Shown: positions 16,103 through 24,856 of the stretch, piece by piece | How positions within the stretch are numbered: the stretch's first letter is position 1 | How the letters are laid out: each line of letters opens with the position of its first letter | NCBI GenBank assembly: GCA_014859605.1 | Contig: JACUTW010000007.1 | Location: forward strand, 1-53,057 | Direction: 5' to 3' | Origin: Desulfuromonadales bacterium | GTDB lineage: Bacteria > Desulfobacterota > Desulfuromonadia > Desulfuromonadales > UBA2197 | DNA length: 53,057 bases | The notes under the pieces: generated by a model | What the model was told of the DNA's origin: nothing | Database searches by the model: none | The model's input: only the letters and a program-made list of their open reading frames with translations | Made by a program: the position numbers and the translations under genes

Positions 16103-17649
16103 AGATGACGGAATCCGCTATTTTTGGCGCCAATATCCTGATCGTTGACGATCGGGAGGAGAATGTCCTACTGCTGGAGGAAGTGCTGCGTGACGCCGGT
16201 TACACCTCGGTGACGGCCACGATGAATCCCCGCGAGGTCGGTGCGCTGCATCGGCAAAATCGCTATGACCTGATCCTCCTCGACCTGCAGATGCCGGGCA
16301 TGGATGGTTTTGCGGTGATGGAAGAATTGAAGGGGATCGAAGCCGACAGCTATCTGCCGGTGCTGGTGATCACCGCGCAACCGGGCCATAAAACCCGGGC
16401 ACTGCAAGCCGGCGCTCGGGATTTCGTGAGCAAACCTTTTGATCTGATCGAAGTCAGGACGCGTATTCACAATCTGCTGGAAGTGCGGCTTTTGCAAAGA
16501 TCGCTTGACGATTACAACAAAGCGCTCGAAGCGACGGTGCAGGAACGGACGATAGAGCTGACCCGGACGAATCTGCAGCTCACGCAAGAAGTCGCCGAGC
16601 GCAAGAAAGTCGAAGGGGCTCTCCTCGACACTTATGCGGAGATCAAACGCTTGAAGGACCGGCTCGAAGCCGAGAATCTCTATCTGGAGCAGGAGGTGGC
16701 CCGGCAGGACAACTTTGGCGAAAGCGTCGGTCAAAGCCAACTGCTCGCCCAAGTCTTTTCTCTGGTCGAACTGGTCGCGCCGATGAATGCGACCGTTTTG
16801 CTCCTCGGTGAGACCGGCACTGGCAAGGGCGTGGTCGCCAGGGCCATTCACAGCCGCAGTCCGCGCAAGAACCGGCCCTTGATCACCGTCAACTGTGCGA
16901 CCCTGCCGGCGGCTTTGATCGAAAGCGAGCTCTTCGGGCGGGAGCGGGGGGCATTCACCGGCTCTGACACCAAGCAGATCGGACGCTTCGAACTGGCCGA
17001 TGGCGGTACGGTCTTTCTCGATGAAATCGGCGAACTCCCCGTGGAGCTGCAAAGCAAGCTTCTGCGGGTGATTCAGGATGGCGAATTTGAGCGGCTCGGC
17101 AGTCCCCGCACTCTGAAGACCGATGTGCGGATTATCGCCGCCACCAACCGGAATCTGACCGAAGAAGTCAAGAGCCACAAGTTCCGCGAAGATCTGTATT
17201 ACCGCCTTAATGTCTTCCCCATCACCCTGCCGCCCCTGCGACAGCGCCAGGACGATATCCCCCTCCTCGTCCAGCATTTCATCACCAAATTTAACGCTAA
17301 GATCGGCCGGAAGATCGAGAGTGTGTCCAAAGAGACGATGAGTGCTCTGCAGGAATACCACTGGCCCGGCAACGTCCGCGAGCTGGAAAGTGTGATCGAG
17401 CGCGCGGTGATTATCAGTCAAGGGCGAACCCTGCAGGTTCTCGATCGCTTCGATACCTTCCGCAAGGTCGAGGAAGCGGGCGGGCAGGAGATTAAAGCCC
17501 TCGTCGAGCTTGAACACGATCACATCCTCCAGGTGCTGCAAAAGACCGGCTGGCGGATCGAAGGGAAGAACGGCGCCGCCGGCCTGTTAGGGCTCAATGC
17601 CAGCACGCTGCGCGCCCGGATGCGGAAATACGGCATTGTCCGGCAATAA
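16099..17649 (+). CDS. Sigma-54-dependent response regulator (NtrC family)
   Basis: A 516-residue activator. The receiver domain (1-125) has its phospho-Asp at 62 (LLDLQMPGMDG). A coiled-coil linker (~135-205) leads to an AAA+ domain (~210-440) with Walker A GETGTGKG and Walker B GGTVFLDEIGE. The C-terminal Fis-type helix-turn-helix (TLRARMRKYGI) resembles the FhlA/NorR type. The sigma-54 contact loop is GAFTGS instead of the usual GAFTGA, a notable change. ATGA overlap with the kinase gene indicates translational coupling and a cognate pair. It is a candidate activator for the sigma-54 promoters in this window. Confidence 0.94.
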   Translation: MKMTESAIFGANILIVDDREENVLLLEEVLRDAGYTSVTATMNPREVGALHRQNRYDLILLDLQMPGMDGFAVMEELKGIEADSYLPVLVITAQPGHKTRALQAGARDFVSKPFDLIEVRTRIHNLLEVRLLQRSLDDYNKALEATVQERTIELTRTNLQLTQEVAERKKVEGALLDTYAEIKRLKDRLEAENLYLEQEVARQDNFGESVGQSQLLAQVFSLVELVAPMNATVLLLGETGTGKGVVARAIHSRSPRKNRPLITVNCATLPAALIESELFGRERGAFTGSDTKQIGRFELADGGTVFLDEIGELPVELQSKLLRVIQDGEFERLGSPRTLKTDVRIIAATNRNLTEEVKSHKFREDLYYRLNVFPITLPPLRQRQDDIPLLVQHFITKFNAKIGRKIESVSKETMSALQEYHWPGNVRELESVIERAVIISQGRTLQVLDRFDTFRKVEEAGGQEIKALVELEHDHILQVLQKTGWRIEGKNGAAGLLGLNASTLRARMRKYGIVRQ

Positions 17650-17650
17650 A

Positions 17651-17690
17651 AAAAGGCTCCAGCCGGCGTTGTCGCCAGCCGGAGCCTTTT
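17651..17690 (+). terminator. Rho-independent terminator of the signalling operon
   Basis: AAAAGGCTCC and GGAGCCTTTT form the base of a 14-18 bp stem with two internal mismatches, ending in a T run. It starts two bases after the stop codon of the sigma-54 regulator. Confidence 0.85.
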
Positions 17691-17795
17691 CGTTTCGAGC
17701 GCGAGGCCCGAGTTTTTACCAGAAAGGGATCCTTCATATATAACAGTTATGCTAAACATGACAGTTTCTCTTGATCTCCGCGCCATGCACCCCAC

Positions 17796-17842
17796 CCGTT
17801 ATCCCTGAATTTTCCCCAGTATAATCAAGCCGTTATCCCTAA
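17796..17842 (+). promoter_or_regulatory. Direct repeats upstream of a sigma-54-like promoter
   Basis: CCGTTATCCCT occurs at 17796-17806 and 17830-17840, 34 bp apart (centre to centre) and 20-65 bp before the -24 element at 17861. This could be an activator site, but the two copies are the only evidence. The surrounding 307-base gap 17650-17956 holds no recognizable gene. Confidence 0.3.
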
Positions 17843-17860
17843 GTTATCGTAACCCCCTGA

Positions 17861-17877
17861 CTGGCACGTTCGTCGCA
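17861..17877 (+). promoter_or_regulatory. Sigma-54-like promoter of the SARP/BTAD-like gene
   Basis: CTGGCACGTTCGTCGCA has a perfect -24 TGGCAC and a -12 TCGCA with correct GG-N10-GC spacing. It lies 80 bases before the start codon at 17957. Confidence 0.55.
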
Positions 17878-17956
17878 ATTTATCTTCGCGGCAGAAGAAT
17901 CCCGACAACGTTCTTTTATGCCGAGTCAGAGTCGATTGCTATTTTACGGGAGGCCC

Positions 17957-18643
17957 ATGAATAAACCTGTTTACGCGCTGGACATTCAGACGCTGGGCCG
18001 TTTCAGTCTTTCTGTCGAGGGACAGACGGTCGCGACGCCGTGGCCTGATGAACAGATCAAAATCCTTTTCTGTTCGCTCCTCTCGCCCCTCGATCTCTAC
18101 TTTACCTGGGACCGGGTCTGTCGCTCTTTTCTGAATGTCGCGGAGACCCGCAGCAACCGCCGGCAGCTGGAGAAGGTTTTAATCCGGCCGCTCAACACCT
18201 TTCTGTTCAAGGTGTTGGGATTCAGTCCCCTCGTCGTCCGCCCGGAAGGGCTCAGGATCGATCCGCAAGGGATCCATATCGACGTCTTTGAATTTCACCA
18301 CGCCGTCATTGCCGGACTCAATTTGATCTCTCTCGGCAACCTTGAGAAGGCCCGCGAGAAATTCACCATGGCCAATTCCCTTTATGTCGGCAATTATCTC
18401 CCCGGAGTACCGGGAAAAATCATTGACCATACCCGGATCGAACTCGAAGCCCTTTACCAATCGACGGTCAAGGGCGGCATTTGGCAAACCCGCAGCGCCC
18501 TCCCTTTCCCGTCAAATTTTCTCCCTCCCCTTCAAGGGGAGGGTCGGGGTCGGGATGGGAAGATTTCACTGCACCAAAATGAGCCCATCCCCCTCCTAAC
18601 CTCCCCCTTGAAAGGGGAGGAATTGAACCTTGAAGCGAATTGA
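17957..18643 (+). CDS. SARP/BTAD-like regulatory protein
   Basis: A 228-residue protein. The N-terminus (LDIQTLGRFSLSVEGQTVAT) is typical of the winged-helix start of SARP-type regulators. The middle (VLIRPLNTF, VVRPEGLRIDPQGIHIDVFEFHHAV) matches the wing and the start of a BTAD helical repeat domain. The BTAD part is short (~80 residues), so the protein is a minimal version of the family. The last ~40 residues come from a GC-rich repeat and are unlikely to be functional. ATG 17957 has GGGAGG. DNA binding is plausible but unproven. Confidence 0.65.
   Translation: MNKPVYALDIQTLGRFSLSVEGQTVATPWPDEQIKILFCSLLSPLDLYFTWDRVCRSFLNVAETRSNRRQLEKVLIRPLNTFLFKVLGFSPLVVRPEGLRIDPQGIHIDVFEFHHAVIAGLNLISLGNLEKAREKFTMANSLYVGNYLPGVPGKIIDHTRIELEALYQSTVKGGIWQTRSALPFPSNFLPPLQGEGRGRDGKISLHQNEPIPLLTSPLKGEELNLEAN
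18521..18620. repeat. GC-rich inverted repeat, family C copy 3
   Basis: Local palindromes CTCCCCTTCAAGGGGAG and CTCCCCCTTGAAAGGGGAG flank a ~60 bp centre, and GATGGG/CCCATC pair across it. It lies inside the 3' end of the preceding gene and replaces its native C-terminus. Confidence 0.65.
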
Positions 18644-18794
18644 AACTAATCAGGACAAGGGAAGAGCAAATTTTGCAGGGCGCAGTGCCAAAGATGTCAG
18701 AAAAATGAGTAAATGCGGCAGGTTATAGTGCTGCCGATTGCGGCGGCATGAGACCCTCCACCCGAGACCTTAAACCAACCAAGGAGACCGTGCC

Positions 18795-19202
18795 ATGTGC
18801 TTATCCCGTTTTTTCCAGAAGACCGCTCTGCTGTTGATCATGCTCATGTCCTTCCAGACGATTGTTGCCCCCCTTGCCAGTGCGGCTCTGGTTGAGACCG
18901 CGACAATGGTCAGCGCTCAGGAGGTAGACGCCAGTCGCGCCCGTCTCGCCACGCTCCTGGCCCGTGAAGATATCGGCGCCGCCCTGCAGGGTCATGGTGT
19001 CACTGCCGAAGAGGCGCTGCTTCGGGTGAACAGCCTCACTGATCAGGAAGTGATGAAGCTGGCACAAAACATCGATTCTCTGCCGGCGGCGGCTGATTTC
19101 GGTGTCGGTGGTCTGGTCGGTGCTCTGGTCTTTATCTTTCTCGTCCTGCTCTTTACCGATCTTCTCGGTTTGACCGATGTCTATCCGTTTGTAAATAAAT
19201 AG
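18795..19202 (+). CDS. PA2779-family protein
   Basis: A 135-residue exported protein of the PA2779 family, function unknown. A signal or anchor helix at 8-30 (TALLLIMLMSFQTIVAPLAS) is followed by an Ala/Glu-rich helical part with the typical VDASRARLATLLAREDI and LQGHGVTAEEALLRVNSLTDQE. A C-terminal membrane helix (~103-125, GGLVGALVFIFLVLLFTDLLG) ends the protein. Start 18795 has AAGGAG. In pseudomonads the family sits next to PA2778; that neighbour is missing here and stress-type genes follow instead. Confidence 0.85.
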   Translation: MCLSRFFQKTALLLIMLMSFQTIVAPLASAALVETATMVSAQEVDASRARLATLLAREDIGAALQGHGVTAEEALLRVNSLTDQEVMKLAQNIDSLPAAADFGVGGLVGALVFIFLVLLFTDLLGLTDVYPFVNK

Positions 19203-19215
19203 CGAAGGGACCGCC

Positions 19216-19251
19216 GGTGATCAGCGTGGCCCCGGGGACACGCTTATCACC
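19216..19251. terminator. Hairpin between PA2779 and CsbD genes
   Basis: GGTGATCAGCGTG (19216-19228) pairs with CACGCTTATCACC (19239-19251) with one mismatch. There is no T run. It may attenuate transcription between the two genes or stabilise an RNA end. Confidence 0.5.
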
Positions 19252-19286
19252 CGCTCAAACCCCCGCATTTCATTAGGAGAAAGACC

Positions 19287-19466
19287 ATGAAATCAAGTTC
19301 GAAAGACCAGTTAGAAGGGGCAATGCACGAAGTGAAGGGGACCGCGAAGGAGATTGCCGGGAAGTTGACCGATAATCCGCCGTTGGTTGTTGAAGGGAGC
19401 GATGAAAAGATCGCCGGCAAAGTCCAGGGGAAGATCGGTGAAATTAAGCAGGTTTTCGGCAAGTAG
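19287..19466 (+). CDS. CsbD-family stress protein (copy 1)
   Basis: A 59-residue acidic/basic helical protein (MKSSSKDQLEGAMHEVKGTA, KIAGKVQGKIGEIKQV). The GxxxEVKGxxKExAGK and GKVQGKxGEIK repeats are diagnostic of CsbD/YjbJ small stress proteins, whose molecular role is not settled. Start 19287 is preceded by AGGAGA. A second copy is at 41221-41400. Confidence 0.9.
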   Translation: MKSSSKDQLEGAMHEVKGTAKEIAGKLTDNPPLVVEGSDEKIAGKVQGKIGEIKQVFGK

Positions 19467-19491
19467 GACAGTCTTTTGAATGAAAAGTGTA

Positions 19492-19590
19492 TCTATTCAG
19501 CTCCCCCCTTTGAAAAAGGGGGGCTGGGGGGGATTTTTTTTGGCAACCAGGCAAATCCCCCTAAATCCCCCTTTTTCAAAGGGGGACTTT
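19492..19590. repeat. Palindromic repeat family B copy 2
   Basis: It begins CTATTCAGC and then matches 5739-5838 nearly base for base in both arms, with a different 8-base centre. It lies between the CsbD and BON genes. Confidence 0.75.
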
Positions 19591-19687
19591 AAGAACAGGG
19601 CATGATTTGTTGCGGCGCAGATATGAATTCTGAATAATTGCGGAAAAGTTTCATAAACACAGAATCCATCAAAGTGAGAACAGAGAC

Positions 19688-20437
19688 ATGAAAAGAATAT
19701 ATCCCAAAACAGTACTGCTGGCCGCGGCGGCCCTGATGGCGTTCAGTGCCCCGGTGCAGGCTGCAAAAATGGACAACAGCATAGAATCTTCGGCCCGGGA
19801 GTCGTACGTCTTTAAAACTTACCTGCAAGAGGATGATATCAAAATCAAGTCCAGGGACGGCGTTGTCACCATCAGCGGCGAGGTTCTCAATGAATCCCAC
19901 AAAATGCTGGCCCAGGAGACTGTGGCGGAACTTCCCAACGTCAAGGGTGTCGATAATCAGCTGAAAATCAAAAGTGAGCCGGCGAAAAACTCCGATGCCT
20001 GGCTCACCGCCAAAGTAAAATCGACATTACTCTTCCACCGCAGTGTCAGCGCCAAGACCGAAGTTGAGGTCAAAGACGGCGTTGTGACCTTGAAAGGCGC
20101 TGCCGCCAGTCCGGCTCAAAGAGAATTAACGACGGAATATGTCAAGGATATCGACGGAGTTAAAGATGTCAAAAATGAAATGACCGTGGCCGGGGTGAAG
20201 GACGAACAGCGCAGCCTTGGCGACAAGATCGATGATTCTTCCTTGACGGCCCAGGTCAAGATGACCTTGCTTTATCACCGTTCGACCAGTGCCATCAACA
20301 CCAAGGTCACAACCAGGGATGGTGTGGTCACCTTGCATGGCAGCGCCCGCAACACCGCTGAAATCGATCTGGCGACAAAACTTGCGAACGACGTCACCGG
20401 CGTGAACTCTGTCGTCAATCGGATGATCGTCGAGTAG
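19688..20437 (+). CDS. Periplasmic protein with three BON domains
   Basis: A 249-residue exported protein. The signal peptide ends near residue 25 (FSAPVQAAKM). Three BON domains follow (~33-97, ~105-170, ~182-248), each with a D-L/I-TAKVK start, a DGVVTLxG strand turn and a V-x-x-V-x-N end; domain 1 has lost the first helix motif. BON domains bind phospholipid or other envelope components, as in OsmY, so a role in envelope stress is likely. Start 19688 follows a modest GAGAACAGAG. Confidence 0.87.
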   Translation: MKRIYPKTVLLAAAALMAFSAPVQAAKMDNSIESSARESYVFKTYLQEDDIKIKSRDGVVTISGEVLNESHKMLAQETVAELPNVKGVDNQLKIKSEPAKNSDAWLTAKVKSTLLFHRSVSAKTEVEVKDGVVTLKGAAASPAQRELTTEYVKDIDGVKDVKNEMTVAGVKDEQRSLGDKIDDSSLTAQVKMTLLYHRSTSAINTKVTTRDGVVTLHGSARNTAEIDLATKLANDVTGVNSVVNRMIVE

Positions 20438-20519
20438 TCCGGAAGCAGCTATCCCTGCGGCGCCAGGACGGGCCCGAAACAACAGAACTCAAGGCACGGC
20501 TTGGGGTTGGAGATTAGCC

Positions 20520-21890
20520 ATGGCAAGAGATAAAGACCAAAGCCTGCTGACTGCAGCCGCCGAGCAGTGCCGATTTGAGGAGGTCCGCTCGCGCGTGCCG
20601 CGGTCGGGGCTGTTTGCTTCCAGTCCCCGCGAGGCCACCCTCCTCAAGACCGGAGCCTTGCAGCGGGCGATCTTCAACAGCGCCAACTTTTCGAGTATTG
20701 CCACCGACGCCAAGGGGGTCATCCAGATCTTTAACGTCGGCGCCGAACGGATGCTCGGCTATACGGCGGCGGAAGTCATGAACCAGATCACGCCGGCCGA
20801 TATTTCTGATCCACAAGAATTAATCGCCCGCGCCAAATCTCTCAGCGCCGAGCTCGGTACCCCGATTACCCCGGGATTCGCGGCCCTGGTCTTCAAGGCT
20901 TCGCGCGGCATCGAGGATATTTACGATCTGACCTACATCCGCAAGGACGGCAGCCGTTTTCCGGCCATGGTCTCGGTGACCGCCCTGCGCGATGAAGCGG
21001 AAGCGATCATCGGCTATCTGCTCATCGGCACCGACAATACGGCGCGTAAACAGGTCGAAACCGAGCGGGCACGCCTCGATCAGTTACTGATAGATAAGAA
21101 CGTCGAGCTGGAGAGCGCGCGGGATCTGGCGGAAAAGACCAACCGGGCGAAATCCGACTTTCTGGCGAACATGAGCCATGAACTGCGCACCCCGCTCAAT
21201 TCGGTGATCGGTTTTTCCGAGGTTTTGCTCGATCAACTCTTTGGTGCGATCAACGAAAAGCAGCAGGAATATATCAATAACATCCTGCACAGCGGTCGGC
21301 ACCTCCTTTCGCTGATCAACGATATCCTCGATCTTTCCAAAGTCGAGGCGGGGATGATGGTTCTCGATCTCAACGATTTTTCTTTGCGGGAAGCCTTGGA
21401 AACGTCGGTGATGATGCTCAAGGAAAGGGCGTTCAAAGGGGAAATATCCCTTGATCTCGAGCTTGCGCCTTCAGCCGATATCAGCATTGACGGCGATCAG
21501 CGCAAGCTGAAACAGATCATGTACAATCTCCTCTCCAATGCCGTCAAGTTCACCCCGGCGGGGGGGAGTGTAGAGGTCAGCGCCGGGCGCGATAATGATT
21601 TTATCGAAATCACCGTCGCCGATACCGGCATGGGGATCAAAGCCGAGGACATTCCCAAGCTCTTCAAGTCATTCACGCAACTCGAATCGGTCTATACCAA
21701 GAAGTTCGAAGGGACCGGCCTCGGCCTGGCCCTGACCCGGCAGCTGGTCGAGCTGCACGGCGGCAGAATTTGGGTCAAGAGTGAGTTCGGGGTGGGGAGC
21801 AGATTCATTTTCACCCTGCCGCTGACTCCGGTCGCGATCACTGTCCCTGACGCGAAGAGCCCGGACGCGGCCGCTGGTTGTGAGAGGTAA
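20520..21890 (+). CDS. PAS histidine kinase
   Basis: A 456-residue cytoplasmic kinase. After ~45 variable residues, a PAS domain (~48-180; IFNSANFSSIATDAKGVIQIF, YIRKDGSRFPAMVSVTAL) is followed by HisKA (NMSHELRTPLNSVIGFSEVL, acceptor His) and HATPase_c (NLLSNAVKFTPAGG, DTGMGI, GTGLGLALTRQLVELHGG). There are no membrane helices. The lone receiver and the HD-GYP regulator follow in the same operon with gaps of 5 and -4 bases, so these three probably form one relay. Confidence 0.92.
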   Translation: MARDKDQSLLTAAAEQCRFEEVRSRVPRSGLFASSPREATLLKTGALQRAIFNSANFSSIATDAKGVIQIFNVGAERMLGYTAAEVMNQITPADISDPQELIARAKSLSAELGTPITPGFAALVFKASRGIEDIYDLTYIRKDGSRFPAMVSVTALRDEAEAIIGYLLIGTDNTARKQVETERARLDQLLIDKNVELESARDLAEKTNRAKSDFLANMSHELRTPLNSVIGFSEVLLDQLFGAINEKQQEYINNILHSGRHLLSLINDILDLSKVEAGMMVLDLNDFSLREALETSVMMLKERAFKGEISLDLELAPSADISIDGDQRKLKQIMYNLLSNAVKFTPAGGSVEVSAGRDNDFIEITVADTGMGIKAEDIPKLFKSFTQLESVYTKKFEGTGLGLALTRQLVELHGGRIWVKSEFGVGSRFIFTLPLTPVAITVPDAKSPDAAAGCER

Positions 21891-21895
21891 TCGTA

Positions 21896-22276
21896 ATGGC
21901 AAAGAAAATTCTCATCGTTGAAGACAATGACAACAACCGCAGCTTATTCCAGGATATTTTGCGATTTTACGACTACGACGTCTCGGTCGCTGCCGACGGT
22001 GCGGAAGGCGTGGCTTTGGCCAGAGAACTGCTGCCGGACCTGATCTTGATGGATATCCAGATGCCGGGAATGGACGGCATGACCGCCGGCCGGATCCTCA
22101 AGCACGATTCGCTGACCCGTAATCTGAAAATTATCGCGCTCACCTCCTTTGCCATGCAGGGAGACGAGGAAAAATTTCTGGCTGCCGGCTTTGACGCTTA
22201 CCTCTCCAAACCGGTTAATACCCGTGAACTCCCCGATCGGGTCAAAGAATGGTTGGCGGCGGAGAGATCAACATGA
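21896..22276 (+). CDS. Single-domain response regulator (DivK/CheY-like)
   Basis: A 126-residue receiver domain only. Acidic pocket EDND near residues 9-12, phospho-acceptor Asp53 ([13 protein letters not shown]), switch Thr/Ser in IALTSFAM, and Lys in YLSKPVN. It probably passes a signal from the preceding kinase by protein contact. GAGAGG precedes ATG 21896. The TGA overlaps the next start. Confidence 0.93.
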   Translation: MAKKILIVEDNDNNRSLFQDILRFYDYDVSVAADGAEGVALARELLPDLILMDIQMPGMDGMTAGRILKHDSLTRNLKIIALTSFAMQGDEEKFLAAGFDAYLSKPVNTRELPDRVKEWLAAERST

Positions 22277-23262
22277 ATCCCGACAAGCAGAGAATCCTTT
22301 GCGTCGATGACGAGCCCCTCAACCTTTCTCTTCTTGAAGCTATGCTGATCCCCAGAGGTTATGAGGTGGCGCAGGCAGGGAATGGTCCGGAAGCGCTGGC
22401 AAAGATCCGCTCGGAGCAAATCGACATCTGTCTCCTTGATGTGATGATGCCGGGGATGGACGGCTTTGAGGTCTGTCGGCAGATCAAGGCGGATGAAGGA
22501 CACAGCAACATCCCGGTGATCTTGATCACTTCTTGTGCCGACCAGGGCAGTCGCATCCGCGGGATCGAAGCCGGAGCGGAAGATATTATCAGTAAGCCCT
22601 TTGATGCCGCTGAGGTGCTGGCGAGAATCAAGATGCTTTTGCTGGCAAAGGGGGTGAATGATCAACTTTATTCCTTCGAATACACAGTGCTGGCCCTGGC
22701 CCGGGCCTCAGAGGCCAATGACGAGGATACCGGGGCTCATGTTTTGCGGGTGGGGAATTATTGTGAACTCATCGCCCGGCAGCTTAAGATGCCCGAAAAA
22801 TTTGTTCAGGACATCCGTATTCAGGCCGCGTTGCACGACGTCGGCAAGATTCATGTCTCTTCGGCCATTCTGAAAAATCTGAAGGAACTGACCGCTGCCG
22901 AATGGCAGGAAATGAGGTTGCATACCGTGTATGGCTCGAGAATTATCGGCGGACACCCGCGCATGAGCATGGCTAATCGCATCGCCATCAGCCATCACGA
23001 GCATTATGACGGTACGGGCTACCCCTACGGACTTGCCGGTGAACAGATCCCGATCGAAGGGCGCATCATGAACCTCGCCGACCAATATGATGCCCTGCGT
23101 AATGTCCGTAGTTATAAACCCGCCTTCGACCATGAAACCAGCTGCCGGATTATTCTGGAAGGGGATGGCCGCACCCTGCCGCAACATTTTGATCCGGCGA
23201 TCCTTCAGGCCTTCCGGGAATGCGCGGCGCAATTCGCGGCGGTTTACGAGACACTGACGTAA
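22273..23262 (+). CDS. HD-GYP response regulator (c-di-GMP phosphodiesterase)
   Basis: A 329-residue protein. The receiver domain (1-120) has Asp56 ([12 protein letters not shown]). The HD-GYP domain (~140-329) has the HD pair in [10 protein letters not shown], a [20 protein letters not shown] block with the GYP motif, and [11 protein letters not shown]. Intact metal ligands predict cyclic di-GMP hydrolysis controlled by phosphorylation. ATG 22273 overlaps the preceding stop (ATGA) and is preceded by GGAGAG; an in-frame ATG at 22249 is less likely. Confidence 0.92.
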   Translation: MNPDKQRILCVDDEPLNLSLLEAMLIPRGYEVAQAGNGPEALAKIRSEQIDICLLDVMMPGMDGFEVCRQIKADEGHSNIPVILITSCADQGSRIRGIEAGAEDIISKPFDAAEVLARIKMLLLAKGVNDQLYSFEYTVLALARASEANDEDTGAHVLRVGNYCELIARQLKMPEKFVQDIRIQAALHDVGKIHVSSAILKNLKELTAAEWQEMRLHTVYGSRIIGGHPRMSMANRIAISHHEHYDGTGYPYGLAGEQIPIEGRIMNLADQYDALRNVRSYKPAFDHETSCRIILEGDGRTLPQHFDPAILQAFRECAAQFAAVYETLT

Positions 23263-23375
23263 CAAAAGGCCGATGGGGATGACCCCGGGGTTTTCCGCCA
23301 CCACGGATGAAAAAATCGCAAAAGGTGATAGTCTTTCACTGAAAGCAGAATGAATCTTGCCGAAGGAGTAGCGCT

Positions 23376-24056
23376 ATGAAGATATTGATGGTTCTGACCT
23401 CACACGACGAACTCGGCGATACCGGGAAAAAGACCGGCTTCTGGTTGGAGGAATTTGCCGCCCCTTACTATGTCTTCAAAGATGCCGGCGCGGAAATAAC
23501 CCTGGCGTCTCCGAAGGGAGGACAACCGCCCCTCGATCCGAAGAGTGCCGAGAAAGATTTTCAAACCGCCGCCACCGCACGTTTTAACGCCGACGCCGAA
23601 GCGCAGAAAGCCTTGGCAACAACGATGAAGTTGAAAGATATTTCTCCCGACGAATACGATGCGCTCTTTTATCCGGGTGGTCATGGGCCGTTATGGGATC
23701 TTGCCGAGGACAAACATTCGATCAACCTGATTGAGATCATGTCTGCCTTGGGTAAGCCGGTTGCGGCGGTTTGTCATGCCCCCGGCGTCTTTCTCCATGC
23801 CCGAAAAGCGGATGGATCGCCGCTGGTGCAGGGGAAAGAGGTCACCGGATTCTCCAACTCGGAAGAAGCGGCGGTCGGACTGACAACGGTCGTCCCGTTT
23901 CTGGTCGAAGATGAATTACGAAAAAATGGTGGAAATTATTCCAAAGGGGCGGACTGGGCAGCTTATTTTGTTCGCGATGGCAACTTGATCACCGGGCAAA
24001 ACCCGGCGTCATCAGAAGGCGCTGCCAAAGCGGTGCTGAGCACGCAGGAAAACTGA
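23376..24056 (+). CDS. DJ-1/PfpI-family protein (Hsp31-like)
   Basis: A 226-residue protein. The nucleophile elbow is VCHAPGVF with Cys133 and His134, the acid residue is in the FWLEEFAAPYY segment, and FYPGGHGPLWDL is the second active-site loop. It resembles Hsp31-like class I glutamine-amidotransferase-fold proteins, reported as chaperones, glyoxalases or deglycases. The precise activity is unknown. AAGGAG precedes ATG 23376. The LapA and DUF302 genes follow closely. Confidence 0.9.
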   Translation: MKILMVLTSHDELGDTGKKTGFWLEEFAAPYYVFKDAGAEITLASPKGGQPPLDPKSAEKDFQTAATARFNADAEAQKALATTMKLKDISPDEYDALFYPGGHGPLWDLAEDKHSINLIEIMSALGKPVAAVCHAPGVFLHARKADGSPLVQGKEVTGFSNSEEAAVGLTTVVPFLVEDELRKNGGNYSKGADWAAYFVRDGNLITGQNPASSEGAAKAVLSTQEN

Positions 24057-24095
24057 AGGTAAGTTACACTTTAATAAGAATTCAGGAGGACAATC

Positions 24096-24416
24096 ATGAA
24101 GTTTGCACTGATAGCAGCCATTGTCGTTTCGGCGTTGATGGCATATTTTGCAGTAGAAAACTCCCAGCAAACCCAGGTGACCTTCCTCGGCTGGTATTTC
24201 GATGCGCCCCTGGTGATCATTCTCCTCCTTTCCTTTGGCACCGGCGTCATCGCAACTTTTCTTGCTATCCTTCCCGGTTCATTTCGCAAATCCAGGGAAA
24301 TTTCAAAACTGAAAGCGCAGTTGAATGTCGATGCGGCAAAAATTGAAGCGCTTGAGAAAGAGAAGCAGCTGAACGCTGCCCAAATTAAGGAGCCGAACGA
24401 TGTCGTACGTCTTTAG
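24096..24416 (+). CDS. LapA-domain (DUF1049) inner-membrane protein
   Basis: A 106-residue protein with two membrane helices (~3-22 and ~38-60), the typical ENSQQTQVTFLGW motif between them, and a C-terminal cytoplasmic coiled coil (~68-100). LapA proteins work with LapB in envelope/LPS quality control in enterobacteria; no lapB is present here, so the role is uncertain. AGGAGG precedes ATG 24096. The 3' end overlaps the DUF302 gene by 17 bases. Confidence 0.87.
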   Translation: MKFALIAAIVVSALMAYFAVENSQQTQVTFLGWYFDAPLVIILLLSFGTGVIATFLAILPGSFRKSREISKLKAQLNVDAAKIEALEKEKQLNAAQIKEPNDVVRL

Positions 24417-24786
24417 TAAAAAGGTGGCGGTAAATTTTGAAAATGCCGTGGCCAAGGTCACGGAAGAACTGAAAAAGGAAGGTTTTGGAATCCTCACCGA
24501 AATCGACGTCAAAGCCACCCTGAAAAAGAAATTAGATGTTGATTTCCGAAAATACACCATCCTCGGCGCCTGCAATCCCCCCTTTGCCTACAAAGCATTA
24601 CAGGCAGAACCCCATATCGGGACGATGCTGCCCTGCAATGTCATCGTGCAGGAAGTAGCGGAAGGTGAAGTGGAAGTCGCTGCCGTCGATCCCCTGGCTT
24701 CCATGCAAGCGATCCAGAACCAGGAACTGCAAGCGATCGCCAAAGAGATTCAGCTGAAGCTGAAAAAAGTCATCGATCAACTGTAA
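24400..24786 (+). CDS. DUF302-domain protein
   Basis: A 128-residue soluble protein spanning one DUF302 domain (VAVNFENAVAKVTEELKKEG, then FRKYTILGACNPPFAYKAL, GTMLPCNVIVQE). The GACNPP and LPCNV cysteines are both present and may bind a ligand or metal. Function unknown. The start is inside the preceding gene with AAGGAG, which indicates translational coupling. Confidence 0.9.
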   Translation: MSYVFSKKVAVNFENAVAKVTEELKKEGFGILTEIDVKATLKKKLDVDFRKYTILGACNPPFAYKALQAEPHIGTMLPCNVIVQEVAEGEVEVAAVDPLASMQAIQNQELQAIAKEIQLKLKKVIDQL

Positions 24787-24856
24787 AGGCGAACGGACTT
24801 TAGTTTCTAAGGAGTTAAGTCTTTACATTTGGTGCAAACTTGAAAAATCAAAACCG

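Noticed and set aside
18728-18750. Sigma-54 promoter before the PA2779-family gene
   Set aside because: CGGCAGGTTATAGTGCTG has the wrong spacing (GG-N11-GC) and a poor -24 element.
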